Shown here: positions 34,373 through 44,837 of the stretch, piece after piece
Numbering within the stretch: the stretch's first letter is position 1
Layout of the letters: every line of letters begins with the position of its first letter
NCBI RefSeq assembly: GCF_014856545.2
Contig: NZ_CP109811.1
Coordinates: forward strand, 2,288,001-2,352,000
Origin: Mesobacillus jeotgali
GTDB taxonomy: Bacteria; Bacillota; Bacilli; Bacillales; Cytobacillaceae
Direction: 5' to 3'
DNA: 64,000 bases
Position numbers and translations under genes: made by a program
Notes under the pieces: model-generated
Told to the model about the DNA's origin: nothing
Databases searched by the model: none
The model's input: the letters and a program-made list of their open reading frames with translations, nothing else

Positions 34373-35839
34373 CTATTGTTTCTTATCCGCTTCTCTAATA
34401 ACTTCCATATAAAAAATAATCGCCTTCATATAGTTATCGATACTAATATGCTCATTCGTGCCATGCATCCTGTTTAGGTCCTCTGATGTCAGCTGCACTG
34501 GCAGGAATCTATAGGTGTTTTCGGCTATGCTGTCGTAATGCTTTGCATCGGAACCAGCGAACATCAGATAAGGAGCTATGACTGCTTCATCGTATACATT
34601 CCTGGCGCTTTGCTGGATTGTTTTGAAATGCCAGCTGTCAACATCAGATACTCCCGAAGCCTCTGACCCTTGTATTGTCACTTTGATTTCATCGTCGCCA
34701 ATCGTTTCTTCAATGTATTCCTTGACTTCCTTCAATGAATCACCAGGCATAAGGCGAAGGTTGACAATGGCCAAGGCTTTTTCTGGAAGGGCGTTATACT
34801 GCTCGCCAGCTTGGAAAATCGTTGGAGCAATCGTTGTCCTGATCAGCGCGGCAGACGCGGGCTGCTGCAAGAGGATTTTTTCAATCACTGGCTCGAATAC
34901 GAATTTATTGGCAAACACATATTTCATGCCAAAGCTCATTTCAGGTGCGACAAACTCAAATAATTCTTCACCAGGTCCCTGGAGATCCGCCGGGAATTGA
35001 GTTTCTTCCAGCTTGGCAATCGCACCGGCAATCCTGCCAATATTCGTTCGGTTTTTTGGCTGTGATGAATGGCCGCCGCTTCCTTCAATTGACAGCTCTG
35101 CAGTCGCAGAACCTTTTTCAGAAACACCGACAACGCCGACGGGCTTATTGACACCCGGAACCATGTTCTCGACGATTGCGCCTCCTTCGTCTAAAACGAA
35201 ATCAAACTTGATGCCTTTACCATTAAGAGTTTTCACAATCAAGGCGGCTCCTTCATCACCGCCGATTTCTTCATCATGTCCGAACATGAGATAGATATCG
35301 CGGGAAGGCTGATAATTTTCTTTGAGCAGGTGTTCTACAGCTTCAAGAATACCTATCACACCGATTTTGTCATCCAGTGTACCGCGACCCCAGATCTTTC
35401 CGTCTGCGACTGTCCCGCTGAATGGGGGATGCTCCCAGTAATCCTCCGTGCCTTCAAGGACGGGAACGACATCGTAATGGCTTGTCAAACCAATAGGAAG
35501 CTTCGTTGAGTCTGTTCCATTCCATTTATACACAAGCGCATGGCCATTCACTTTTTCAAGCTCAAGCTCTTCATGAACAATGGGAAAGCTCTCTTTTAAA
35601 AAGGAAATAAAACGATCGAATTCATCCAGGTCCATTTTGCTGCGGTCCTGGTAGGAAATAGTTTTAAATTGGACTGCCTTTGAAAGGGTATTAATCGCAT
35701 GATCTTCTTGGATCGTACCGTTAAAGTAATCTGGTGAAGGCTGGCGAGATTCTAAGGTGAGGGCATTGAACATGGTGACAATGATGAAAACTAGGAGCAG
35801 ACTGCCAATAATCATTAAGGAAAGCTTTAGTTTTTTCAT
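34373..35839 (-). CDS. M20 family metallopeptidase, membrane-anchored
   Basis: A 488-residue zinc peptidase of the M20/M25/M40 family, similar to carboxypeptidase S-type proteins. An N-terminal helix (about 5-27) anchors it or serves as an uncleaved signal. Zinc ligands and catalytic residues are visible in TSHYDVVPV, GRGTLDDKIG, FGHDEEIGGDEGA (catalytic Glu and ligand), LDEGGAI, and HGTNEHIS near the end. A dimerisation domain lies between. It should remove residues from peptides outside the membrane. The upstream MFS gene ends 59 bases away behind its own terminator. Confidence 0.88.
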   Translation of the reverse strand: MKKLKLSLMIIGSLLLVFIIVTMFNALTLESRQPSPDYFNGTIQEDHAINTLSKAVQFKTISYQDRSKMDLDEFDRFISFLKESFPIVHEELELEKVNGHALVYKWNGTDSTKLPIGLTSHYDVVPVLEGTEDYWEHPPFSGTVADGKIWGRGTLDDKIGVIGILEAVEHLLKENYQPSRDIYLMFGHDEEIGGDEGAALIVKTLNGKGIKFDFVLDEGGAIVENMVPGVNKPVGVVGVSEKGSATAELSIEGSGGHSSQPKNRTNIGRIAGAIAKLEETQFPADLQGPGEELFEFVAPEMSFGMKYVFANKFVFEPVIEKILLQQPASAALIRTTIAPTIFQAGEQYNALPEKALAIVNLRLMPGDSLKEVKEYIEETIGDDEIKVTIQGSEASGVSDVDSWHFKTIQQSARNVYDEAVIAPYLMFAGSDAKHYDSIAENTYRFLPVQLTSEDLNRMHGTNEHISIDNYMKAIIFYMEVIREADKKQ

Positions 35840-35865
35840 AGACTTCTAGATAACCTCCATTCATT

Positions 35866-35893
35866 TTAAAAAACCTCTGGTTTCCCAGAGGTT
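35866..35893 (-). terminator. Terminator after the MFS transporter
   Basis: On the minus strand, AACCTCTGGG and CCAGAGGTT with a small loop are followed by TTTTTT. Confidence 0.88.
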
Positions 35894-35898
35894 GTTGA

Positions 35899-37170
35899 TT
35901 AGGCAATTTCAGGTGCTTGAGGCTGCTGTTCTGGTTCTGGAACAAAGGCTAGAATAACCATTCCGATAACAAAAAGGATGACGAGGCTGAACACTCCCAT
36001 GCTCGAATTTCCTGTCAGCTGTGCTGTCAGCCCCACCATAAGCGGTCCCATGATTGAAGCGAACTTTCCGAAGATATTATAGAAACCGAAGAACTCATTC
36101 GCATTGGCTTTCGGTACCAATTTTGCAAAATAAGAACGGCTTAAAGCCTGGATACCGCCCTGGGATGTGGCAACTAGCATTGCCAGGATCCAGAAGTCTG
36201 TCGTTGTTTCAAGGAAGTAAGCATAAATACATACAAAGATATAAACCGTAATTCCGACATAAAGCATTTTTTTGCCGGTAAAACGCTCGGATAATTTTCC
36301 GAATAAGATGGCGAATGGCCAGGCGACTACCTGGGTAGCAAAAAGGATGATTAATAGGTTAGTAGAGCTGATGCCTAAATCGGTTCCATAAGCTGTAGAC
36401 ATGGTAATAATCGTTCCGACACCGTCAATGTAGAAGAAATAAGCTAATAAGAATAAAAATAATGCCCTATATTTGCGGATTTCCTTAAAAGTTTTCCCTA
36501 AACGCCTAAAGCTTTGCAGCACCATTTGCGGCTCGCGTTCGATATAATGCTTTTGATGTACATTTTTAAACATGGGGATGGAGAAAAGTCCCCACCAAAG
36601 GGCGGTAATAATGAAAGCTGTCTGGCTAGCTAATGTCATAGAAATAGGAAGGACCTTTGTCTGGGCTAGAATAATGATTGCGATACTGATGATAAATGGG
36701 ATCGTACTTCCGATGTAACCCATCCCGTATCCGCGTGCCGAAACTCTGTCCATCCGTTCATCTTTCGTGACATCAACGATAAAGGCGTCGTAAAAAACAT
36801 TGGAACCTGTCGATCCTAACACAGCAAGGGTGTAGACAACCAAAAGCATCAGCCAGTTCCCGTTCGGCACGAAGGCAAGACCTGCTGTAAAGGTGATTCC
36901 TAACGTGAAGAATATAGTGAAGAAACGTTTTTTCATTCCTTGATAGTCCGCAATCGTTCCCAGGATCGGGCCAATCAATGCCAGAATAAAGGTAGCAATG
37001 GCTATTGTGTAACCCAAGTAGGCGGTCGAATTTGACAGGCTCACACCAGCCTCGGTAGCGGAAGCTTTGTAAAAGAGCGGGAATACAGCCGTCGAAATGA
37101 TAATCGAATAAGCCGAGCTAGCCCAGTCATAACGGATCCAGCTGCTCTCTTCCTTCGTAAAACCTTTCAT
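35899..37170 (-). CDS. MFS transporter, UMF1 family
   Basis: A 423-residue protein with about 12 membrane helices. The N-terminal WIRYDWASSAYSIIISTAVFP and GTIADYQGMKKRFF, and the later YGTDLGIS and QGGIQALSRSYFAKLVP, match the UMF1 (Atg22-like) branch of the MFS. Atg22 effluxes amino acids from yeast vacuoles; the substrate in bacteria is unknown. ATG 37170 has GGGGGC six bases upstream. Frames further up cross the 21-bp minisatellite and are not real. Confidence 0.86.
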   Translation of the reverse strand: MKGFTKEESSWIRYDWASSAYSIIISTAVFPLFYKASATEAGVSLSNSTAYLGYTIAIATFILALIGPILGTIADYQGMKKRFFTIFFTLGITFTAGLAFVPNGNWLMLLVVYTLAVLGSTGSNVFYDAFIVDVTKDERMDRVSARGYGMGYIGSTIPFIISIAIIILAQTKVLPISMTLASQTAFIITALWWGLFSIPMFKNVHQKHYIEREPQMVLQSFRRLGKTFKEIRKYRALFLFLLAYFFYIDGVGTIITMSTAYGTDLGISSTNLLIILFATQVVAWPFAILFGKLSERFTGKKMLYVGITVYIFVCIYAYFLETTTDFWILAMLVATSQGGIQALSRSYFAKLVPKANANEFFGFYNIFGKFASIMGPLMVGLTAQLTGNSSMGVFSLVILFVIGMVILAFVPEPEQQPQAPEIA

Positions 37171-37203
37171 CTTTTTGCCCCCAATAAGAATATATTTTTG
37201 TAA

Positions 37204-37385
37204 TACCGGCTCAACCCGATAATAAGTTTGTTGCAACCGGAATTAAATTCAACCTGACCGTAATTAAAACTGCAGCAACCGGAATTAAATTCAACACAAC
37301 CGTAAATAAAACTATTGAAACCGGAAATAAAATTCAGCCCAACCTTTAATAGAAACTGTCTCAATAGGAGATAAAACTTTCCTAA
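37204..37385. repeat. 21-bp minisatellite
   Basis: Units of about 21 bases alternate between GCAACCGGAATTAAATTC-like and ACCGTAATTAAAACT-like forms, giving a 42-base higher period (CAACCGG at 37234 and 37276, variant at 37318). About eight units are seen, decaying toward 37385. It lies between the MFS gene and the phosphodiesterase. It is different in period and content from the 52-bp arrays. Confidence 0.78.
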
Positions 37386-37452
37386 CCAAAAATTCCAATC
37401 CAACTGGTAATATACTTCGCTTAAAGTCTGCAAAAGACCTTCTTTCCTAGTG

Positions 37453-38760
37453 CTAAATATCCAAAATCCCTTCGATGATGGATCCATCTGTATCTCCCAG
37501 GTCGAGACCGAGCAATCGGGCAAAGGTTGGGCCTTCGTCTGTGAGGTGCATCGACCTGACTGAAATTCCAGGGCGAATGCCTTTTCCTGCAGCGAAGAAA
37601 ACAGTGTGATATCCCTCTTTTTCAGGAGAATATCCATGGCAGGCAAAGGTGTACTTTTTCGACTTGGCATCCTGTTCAGTCACTTCCTCGATATAGTCAC
37701 CGTCAATTGCCTCGCTAAAATAAAATCCTCTGCTGGCTTCAAGCATCCTGAACGCAGTGCCATCAGCTCCTTTTGCGTTTGCCTCGGCACCTGTAATGGC
37801 TGCTTCTATCCCATTGCCGTCATCCTGTAAAAGCTCCGCCAAAATTTCCGTAACTGCGTTTTTGGAAGCATCATCGTTTGGATCTTTTACATATACATAG
37901 GCCGAGCCGTCACAACTCTTGCAATAGGCTTTCCATTCGGTCACTTTACCCGCAGCATTGGTTTGGATAAGTCCTCGTTCTTTAAATAATACGTTCAATT
38001 TGATTACTTTAGACTCATCAAGTGCACTGTGGTCACCAAGAATGGCAATGGTTGAGTTGTCTGCTATTCCAGCCTCATTGAGAGCATTCATAATGCGGCC
38101 CAGTCTCTCGTCATGACGGTTAAGAGCCGCGATAGCTTCTTCTGATGAAAATCCGTGCATATGGCGTTGGGAGTCAAGATCGACAAAATGGATCAACATC
38201 AATTCCGGCTTCCTCGTTTTAATTGTTTCAACTGTTGCTTCGAGAACGAAATCGTCAAGCTCTGGCTGGCTCAGGCCGTTTCTGATATGGCCGAATTTAG
38301 AATTCATTTCAAGCTGGTAACGAGGACTTCCGTTGAAAAGAGAAACGGGAATCTGATGATGCCAAGGACGGTTAGCAAATATTTCAGGCATGTTGTAGTC
38401 AATATCGGCTTTTGCCGTTACCGGCCATAATAATGCGGCAGTTTTCATGCCCGCCTTTTTTGCTTCATCATAAAGAGTTGTCCCTTTTACATGACGCCTG
38501 TGCCAGTACCAGTCAGGAGAAATCTTGCCAGGCTGGATGAAGGTATTGTTGACAATGCCATGCCGATTAGGGTAATTACCGGTTACAATTGTCGCATGGC
38601 AAGGATAGGTTACAGAAGGGTAGATGGTTTCTACCTTGGTACAGAAAGAGCTTTTCTCTATAAAAGCCTTAAAATTTGGCAGTTTTCTTAGCAAAGGGAC
38701 ATCATGCTCAGAAAGACAGTCAAAAGAAATGACGATTAAGTGGTCTGTCAGTTTTGTCAT
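37453..38760 (-). CDS. Alkaline phosphatase superfamily phosphodiesterase/pyrophosphatase
   Basis: A 435-residue type I phosphodiesterase (NPP-like) fold. Metal ligands and nucleophile: ISFDCLSEHD (Asp), SVTYPCHATIVTGNYPNRHG with Thr as likely nucleophile, HFVDLDSQRHMHG, and ILGDHSALDE. There is no signal peptide, so it probably acts in the cytosol on a nucleotide or phosphodiester. ATG 38760 follows TTGGAGG; a TTG start within that site is unlikely. It is a single gene. Confidence 0.86.
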   Translation of the reverse strand: MTKLTDHLIVISFDCLSEHDVPLLRKLPNFKAFIEKSSFCTKVETIYPSVTYPCHATIVTGNYPNRHGIVNNTFIQPGKISPDWYWHRRHVKGTTLYDEAKKAGMKTAALLWPVTAKADIDYNMPEIFANRPWHHQIPVSLFNGSPRYQLEMNSKFGHIRNGLSQPELDDFVLEATVETIKTRKPELMLIHFVDLDSQRHMHGFSSEEAIAALNRHDERLGRIMNALNEAGIADNSTIAILGDHSALDESKVIKLNVLFKERGLIQTNAAGKVTEWKAYCKSCDGSAYVYVKDPNDDASKNAVTEILAELLQDDGNGIEAAITGAEANAKGADGTAFRMLEASRGFYFSEAIDGDYIEEVTEQDAKSKKYTFACHGYSPEKEGYHTVFFAAGKGIRPGISVRSMHLTDEGPTFARLLGLDLGDTDGSIIEGILDI

Positions 38761-38900
38761 GTCAGCCTCCAAAAGGTTTATATACTAAATATAGCAGAAT
38801 AATTTGGGGGAAATAATAAGATTTTCCTTTTTCCGATGGAAGGAATTACTGATCTATTACAGAAGTTATTAAGTATCTGAAATAACTGGAGGAAATGAGG

Positions 38901-39440
38901 ATGGAATTAGTCGACAAAGCCTTGCAAATTGCTTCTTTGGCACATGAGGGGCAATATCGTAAAAATACAAAAATACCATATATTGCTCACCCGGCTGCAG
39001 TCGGGATGATTTTACAAAAAGCGGGATACCGAGATGAAATGATTGTAGCTGGAATTTTGCATGACACAGTAGAAGATACAAATTTAACTATGGCTGATAT
39101 TGAGCGTGATTTTGGAAGGGAAGTCGCCATGATCGTCGAAGGATGCTCAGAACCTGACAAGTCAATGTCCTGGGAAGAAAGAAAAGAACATACAATTGAA
39201 TTTTTAAAAAATGCAACTGAAGAAATCAGGATAGTTGCCTGTGCGGATAAACTGCATAATGTCAGGTCTATTCGCCAGGACGCTGAACATTCCGGCGAAG
39301 AAGTATGGAGTAGGTTCAAGCGCGGGAAAGAGCAACAGGAATGGTATTACAGGAATGTTATACAGAGTCTTGGGCATGCATCTGAATTTCCACTTCTGGA
39401 GGAACTTAAATTGGAAGTTGAAAGATTATTTAAAGATTAA
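38901..39440 (+). CDS. HD-domain hydrolase, MESH1/SpoT hydrolase-like
   Basis: A 179-residue single HD domain like that of RelA/SpoT and small alarmone hydrolases. Motifs in order are LAHEGQYRKNTKIPYIAHP, VAGILHDTVEDT (the HD pair) and CADKLHNVRS. This set is the ppGpp or NADPH hydrolase site with Mn2+, and no synthetase domain follows. It may remove alarmones or related nucleotides. The start ATG 38901 is eight bases from GGAGG; the ATG at 38895 is too close. Confidence 0.85.
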   Translation: MELVDKALQIASLAHEGQYRKNTKIPYIAHPAAVGMILQKAGYRDEMIVAGILHDTVEDTNLTMADIERDFGREVAMIVEGCSEPDKSMSWEERKEHTIEFLKNATEEIRIVACADKLHNVRSIRQDAEHSGEEVWSRFKRGKEQQEWYYRNVIQSLGHASEFPLLEELKLEVERLFKD

Positions 39441-39519
39441 CTTACTAAAGTCTAAGCATTTAAACTCAGATAAGGTAATACGGATTTGGCTAAAAATAAC
39501 TCAGGAAGGGTGTTCAGTA

Positions 39520-39903
39520 TTGGGAGTGTTATCTTCGCCAATAAAAACCAAAGTAAATAATGTATTCATTCACGTAATCAATTTAAAGGAATCTGCAGAA
39601 TGGTATTCAAACCTGCTGGGAATACCTTTTGATCCTGATAAGGTGGAATCACCAGTTTATAATATACCTGTGACATCAGAAACAGGATTAAGCCTTGACG
39701 ATCACACCTTCGATCCTGGCTTCAATCTGAATCCTTCAGAACATGTTCTATTTAATTTCCTTGTAGATGATGTAGAAGAAGCCTATACTTTTGTAAAATC
39801 AAAGGGGATAACAATTACAAGAGAAATTGAGCGCATCGGAGATTTTGCATACTTTAATTTCCGAGATCCAGATGGAAATGTACTGATGATTTGTAACTGT
39901 TAG
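39520..39903 (+). CDS. VOC family protein
   Basis: A 127-residue VOC domain protein (NNVFIHVINLKESAEWYSNL, then LLGIPF; end FAYFNFRDPDGNVLMIC). The metal ligands would be His in the first strand and the C-terminal Asp/Glu region. The start is TTG 39520 with GGAAGGG nine bases before it. The frame extends far into the HD gene upstream, but that part is not coding in this frame. It follows the HD gene after 79 bases. Confidence 0.8.
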   Translation: MGVLSSPIKTKVNNVFIHVINLKESAEWYSNLLGIPFDPDKVESPVYNIPVTSETGLSLDDHTFDPGFNLNPSEHVLFNFLVDDVEEAYTFVKSKGITITREIERIGDFAYFNFRDPDGNVLMICNC

Positions 39904-40009
39904 CTTAATGATATTTGAGGATTATTTTACCAAATGAGATATTAATTTCCGTGATTCAATTGAATCTCCCATGGGTAAAGATAGGTAATCCTAACAAGGG
40001 GTGATAAAA

Positions 40010-40228
40010 ATGAAGACGAAAGAAAGACTGTCCAAAGAAGAGCTATTAAAGCAAATCCAGAATAGTGATGGCAACTTAAGAATTTCGTCGGTATCCTCAA
40101 CGGAAGAAGGGGAAGAAGTAATCGCCCTAGCTAAACATCTTGAACTTGAAGGCAAAATCGTATTATTGGAATACTGTTTGGATAAAAAGCCACTGGCTGT
40201 ATCCCTGAAGACTAAAAATCCTGATTAA
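40010..40228 (+). CDS. Small uncharacterised protein, 72 aa
   Basis: ATG 40010 has AAGGGGTGA upstream. The product is a soluble charged protein (LSKEELLKQIQNSDGNLRI, VIALAKHLELEGKIVLLEYCL). The second half resembles a small winged-helix or ferredoxin-like fold, but no family is recognised. A strong terminator follows directly, which supports it as a real gene. Confidence 0.65.
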   Translation: MKTKERLSKEELLKQIQNSDGNLRISSVSSTEEGEEVIALAKHLELEGKIVLLEYCLDKKPLAVSLKTKNPD

Positions 40229-40243
40229 AAATATACACTCATA

Positions 40244-40277
40244 AGGCGAGCCACTTTAAAAGTGGTTCGCCTATTTT
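40244..40277 (+). terminator. Terminator between convergent small genes
   Basis: AGGCGAGCCACTTT pairs with AAAGTGGTTCGCCT over a small loop, followed by ATTTT. Confidence 0.85.
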
Positions 40278-40299
40278 GAGTATTTTACTTTCTCATAAA

Positions 40300-40518
40300 T
40301 TACTTTTTCTTCTTTTTACCTGGATCGGCTGTCACTCCAGGTTTCGCTTTCGCTTCCAAAGTGACCTGCACATGGTAGGTTTTCTCATCTACCGCCAGTA
40401 CACTTTCAACTTTTCCTTTGCGACCCTTCAGTTTGAGGTTCTCGCCAACCTCGGGCACGCGTTGTAACAATTGATTCAGCACCTCATTTTTGTGATCATA
40501 AAAGTGGACAACAAACAT
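40300..40518 (-). CDS. Small basic protein, 72 aa
   Basis: A small protein starting MFVVHFYDHKNEVLNQLL with a beta-rich middle (ENLKLKGRKGKVESVLAVD, YHVQVTLEAK) and ending in a run of lysines. The GRKGKV segment with surrounding strands resembles a small barrel. The function is unknown. AGGTGA lies before ATG 40518. It is convergent with the gene at 40010. Confidence 0.65.
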   Translation of the reverse strand: MFVVHFYDHKNEVLNQLLQRVPEVGENLKLKGRKGKVESVLAVDEKTYHVQVTLEAKAKPGVTADPGKKKKK

Positions 40519-40750
40519 CTAAATCACCTATTTTCTAGAGTATTGGCTTTCCTATCACTAACATATTTGCGAAATGCTAGGTTTAGAACTGATTAATAGT
40601 AGGAATTATAGTAGGTTGATTTATTGCGCAGCAGGGAAGAATTTTTAGTGATGACATAAGATAGTGTTTTTACTTATTACGTGGAAGTGAGATGCTATCA
40701 GGAAATATGCCGGAGATGGAATCGTGCCAGGTTTATCGAGACAGAGCAAA

Positions 40751-42328
<1,578 letters not shown>

Positions 42329-42341
42329 AGGATTCTGAAAG

Positions 42342-42370
42342 GCTGCCGGCTAAGTCGGCAGCTCTTTTTT
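42342..42370 (+). terminator. Terminator after the phospho-beta-glucosidase
   Basis: GCTGCCG and CGGCAGC arms are followed by TCTTTTTT. Confidence 0.88.
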
Positions 42371-42459
42371 ATTGTAGAAAATTCTTTTGCTAAAAGGAAA
42401 ATCCACGATTTTGTCGAATAATACCCTGTTATAATCCTATCAATAGAGGAGGTATACTT

Positions 42460-43014
42460 GTGTTTTTATATAAAATAGATGAGCAATTATCCTTGAAGCT
42501 TACCGAGGTATCTGATGCAGAACAACTATTTGCACTAACTGAAAGGGCAAGGGATTATTTAAAAGAGTGGCTCCCATGGCTCGATTTTACAACGGACGTT
42601 GAAGATACAAGAGAATTTTTAACAGGAACAATGAAAGGCTACGCCGAAAATAAGAGTATAACGACCGTTATTTTGTACGATGGAGAAATCGTCGGAACGG
42701 CAGGTTTCAACAGTATTAACTGGTCAAATAAAACTGCTTACATTGGGTATTGGCTCGGGCATGAATACCAGGGCAAAGGTATCATGACCAAGGTTGCCAG
42801 GGCATTAACTGATTACGCTTTTAATCATTTGAAATTGAACAAAGTTGAAATCAGAGCGGCAGAGGAAAATAAAAAGAGCAGAGGGATTCCTGAAAGACTA
42901 GGGTTTGTGGAAGAAGGCAGAATCAGGCAAGCCGAATGGCTTTATGATCACTATGTAAATCATGTTATTTATGGAGTTTTAGCAGAAGAGTGGGCCGAGA
43001 ATAAAGGCAGATAA
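42460..43014 (+). CDS. RimL/YdaF-type GNAT acetyltransferase
   Basis: A 184-residue GNAT of the RimJ/RimL type. It has LKLTEVSDAEQLFALTERAR at the start, YIGYWLGHEYQGKGIMTKVA as acetyl-CoA motif A, and NKKSRGIPERLGFVEEG near the end. Relatives acetylate N-termini of ribosomal proteins or small amines. The start is GTG 42460 after GAGGAGG. It is first of three adjacent acetyltransferase genes, with only 14 bases to the next. Confidence 0.86.
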   Translation: MFLYKIDEQLSLKLTEVSDAEQLFALTERARDYLKEWLPWLDFTTDVEDTREFLTGTMKGYAENKSITTVILYDGEIVGTAGFNSINWSNKTAYIGYWLGHEYQGKGIMTKVARALTDYAFNHLKLNKVEIRAAEENKKSRGIPERLGFVEEGRIRQAEWLYDHYVNHVIYGVLAEEWAENKGR

Positions 43015-43028
43015 TTGGAGGAGGGAAC

Positions 43029-43562
43029 ATGCTATTCCAAAACGGCAGTTTAATGGTTCGCAGATTAAGAGAACAAGATAAACACCTATTAGCAAAATGG
43101 CTTTCTACTCCCGAGGTTCTTGAATACTATGAGGGAAGGGATAACCGCTTCGATTTAAATAAAGTGGACCAAGTTTTTTACGCTTCGGAAGACGAAGGTG
43201 TTAAATGCATTATTGAGTACGAAGAGAATTCGATTGGCTATATACAATTTTATGAATTAGATCAGGCCACTAAAAAAGTGTATGGATATGAGACGGGAAG
43301 AATATTTGGAACTGACCAGTTTATCGGCGAAGTCGACTATTGGAATAGAGGGATTGGAACATTACTGGTTAATTCCATGACAGAGTTTCTTTTCACCCAT
43401 ATGAAAGCCGACAAAGTCGTCATGGATCCTCAAGTGTGGAATGAGCGTTCAATAAATTGCTATGAAAAGTGCGGCTTCAAAAAAGTTAAATTTCTGCCTA
43501 ATCACGAATTTCATGAAGGGGAGCTGCGTGATTGTTGGTTGATTGAAAAAACAAATATCTAA
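43029..43562 (+). CDS. GNAT acetyltransferase, AAC(6')-like
   Basis: A 177-residue GNAT with the layout of aminoglycoside 6'-N-acetyltransferase-like proteins: LMVRRLREQDKHLLAKWLS, TPEVLEYYEGR, GEVDYWNRGIGTLLVNSM and DPQVWNERSINCYEKCGFKK. These are widespread in soil bacilli and often have no proven role in resistance. GGAGGAGG precedes ATG 43029. It is probably cotranscribed with the GNAT gene before it. Confidence 0.82.
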   Translation: MLFQNGSLMVRRLREQDKHLLAKWLSTPEVLEYYEGRDNRFDLNKVDQVFYASEDEGVKCIIEYEENSIGYIQFYELDQATKKVYGYETGRIFGTDQFIGEVDYWNRGIGTLLVNSMTEFLFTHMKADKVVMDPQVWNERSINCYEKCGFKKVKFLPNHEFHEGELRDCWLIEKTNI

Positions 43563-43606
43563 TGGATTGGGACCTTCAAAATAAAAAGTTATAGAATGGT
43601 GAATGC

Positions 43607-44533
43607 ATGAAGGCTATGAAAGAATATTTAATTCAGAACAATATTTCCCCTGGTATTGATTTTCTTAAAGATTTTCTTTCAAAAGGGGCAGGAAATGATG
43701 ATTTCACTCAAAATCAAATTCTAGGAGGAGTTAAAAGCAAAAATAATTTCTGTACGTATGAGGCATATAAGGAAGGAAATTTGGTGGGGTTACTAACAGC
43801 GTGGACATCAGATTTTCACCCTTATTGTACATACTTCTCCTTGGCCACAAATCCTTTCTTGGATAATAAAGCAGAAGCTTTATTACTACAGTCATTATAT
43901 AAGACACCGGGAATTAGGTTTCCACTGCAAACGTTGATTTGGGAGACTTCATATCGGCTTAAGACGTTTTATGAAGACAATGAATTTGTTGAAATCAGAA
44001 GAACCTATATGCCAATGCTAAAAAGCTCGAAAATCGAAATTAACCGGGTTTTTGCGGATATTGCGTCACATAAGCTTACTATAAAGGACCTTTATAGTAT
44101 CAAAGATAATGATCTACTTAAATTTAAGCTAACAATGCTTATTAAGGAGAACTATAGCAGAACTCACTCTAAGAATCCTGTTGGTGAACTCGATTTCCTT
44201 AAATGGGAAAAATTAATCTTTAATAATGAAACCAATCAAAATGGTAGCTACATTGCTTTAAAAGACAATGAAATCATAGCTTATACGCTATTACATTTCT
44301 CTGAAACACCTAATAGGTTTGAATTCGGATGGAGAGGGACTAAGAACTATACTGATATTAGAGTCATGTTAATGCTGACAGCTCTTCAAGTGAATTTCGC
44401 AGCAGAAAATGGTGTTGACTTTATCGAAGCAGAAATAGATACGACTGATCATTTTGCCATTGAGATGTTAAAGTTCTTTCCTTTTTCTTCAGCCCCGGCT
44501 TTATTGACTTTTCAAAAAAGGGAAAATCGATAA
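43607..44533 (+). CDS. GNAT-like protein with two acetyltransferase-type halves
   Basis: A 308-residue protein. The N-terminal half (1-140) has YEAYKEGNLVGLLTAWTS and a GNAT-like strand pattern. The C-terminal half (about 180-305) has GSYIALKDNEIIAYTLLHFS, EFGWRGT, and VDFIEAEIDTTDHFAIEML, typical of GNAT motifs A and B. The acetyl-CoA loop is not clear in either half, so the activity is uncertain. The ribosome binding site before ATG 43607 is weak. It is third in the acetyltransferase cluster and is followed by a decayed GNAT. Confidence 0.68.
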   Translation: MKAMKEYLIQNNISPGIDFLKDFLSKGAGNDDFTQNQILGGVKSKNNFCTYEAYKEGNLVGLLTAWTSDFHPYCTYFSLATNPFLDNKAEALLLQSLYKTPGIRFPLQTLIWETSYRLKTFYEDNEFVEIRRTYMPMLKSSKIEINRVFADIASHKLTIKDLYSIKDNDLLKFKLTMLIKENYSRTHSKNPVGELDFLKWEKLIFNNETNQNGSYIALKDNEIIAYTLLHFSETPNRFEFGWRGTKNYTDIRVMLMLTALQVNFAAENGVDFIEAEIDTTDHFAIEMLKFFPFSSAPALLTFQKRENR

Positions 44534-44555
44534 AACTAATAATAAGGAGTAAGTA

Positions 44556-44706
44556 ATGAACCTTAAAATCTTACCATTAACCTCCAAAACCTACCCTGAA
44601 ATTATACACGAGAATAGTACAGAGTTGCCTAATGCCAATAGCCTTAAAGTTAGGTTATGAAGAAAAAGCGGGAATCTATGGCTTAACAAAGCAAGTCCCT
44701 GAATAA
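44556..44706 (+). pseudogene. Decayed GNAT acetyltransferase gene
   Basis: ATAAGGAG precedes ATG 44556, which opens MNLKILPLTSKTYPEIIHEN and stops after 34 codons at 44660. In the next frame the C-terminal end of a GNAT follows (PIALKLGYEEKAGIYGLTKQ), stopping at 44706. Only an N-terminal and a C-terminal piece remain, in different frames, so the middle (about 80-100 codons) has been deleted. Confidence 0.65.
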
Positions 44707-44795
44707 TTCATTTGAAGTGAGCAATAATTGCTTCCGAGTATTGTAGGAATAGGGTACATTAAAACCAATAAAAGTCTATAAATGTTGTTTCTATC

Positions 44796-44826
44796 AAATG
44801 CTCAGGCAAAGTGCCTGAGCATTTTT
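44796..44826 (+). terminator. Terminator after the GNAT cluster
   Basis: AAATGCTCAGGC and GCCTGAGCATTT arms around AAAGT form a strong stem in both directions, so it may also serve the convergent SDR gene. Confidence 0.88.
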
Positions 44827-44837
44827 GAAGTTGCCCT

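Noticed and set aside
37167..37670. Minus-strand 167-codon frame with seven-residue repeats
   Set aside because: It translates the 21-bp minisatellite and the antisense or alternative frame of the phosphodiesterase.
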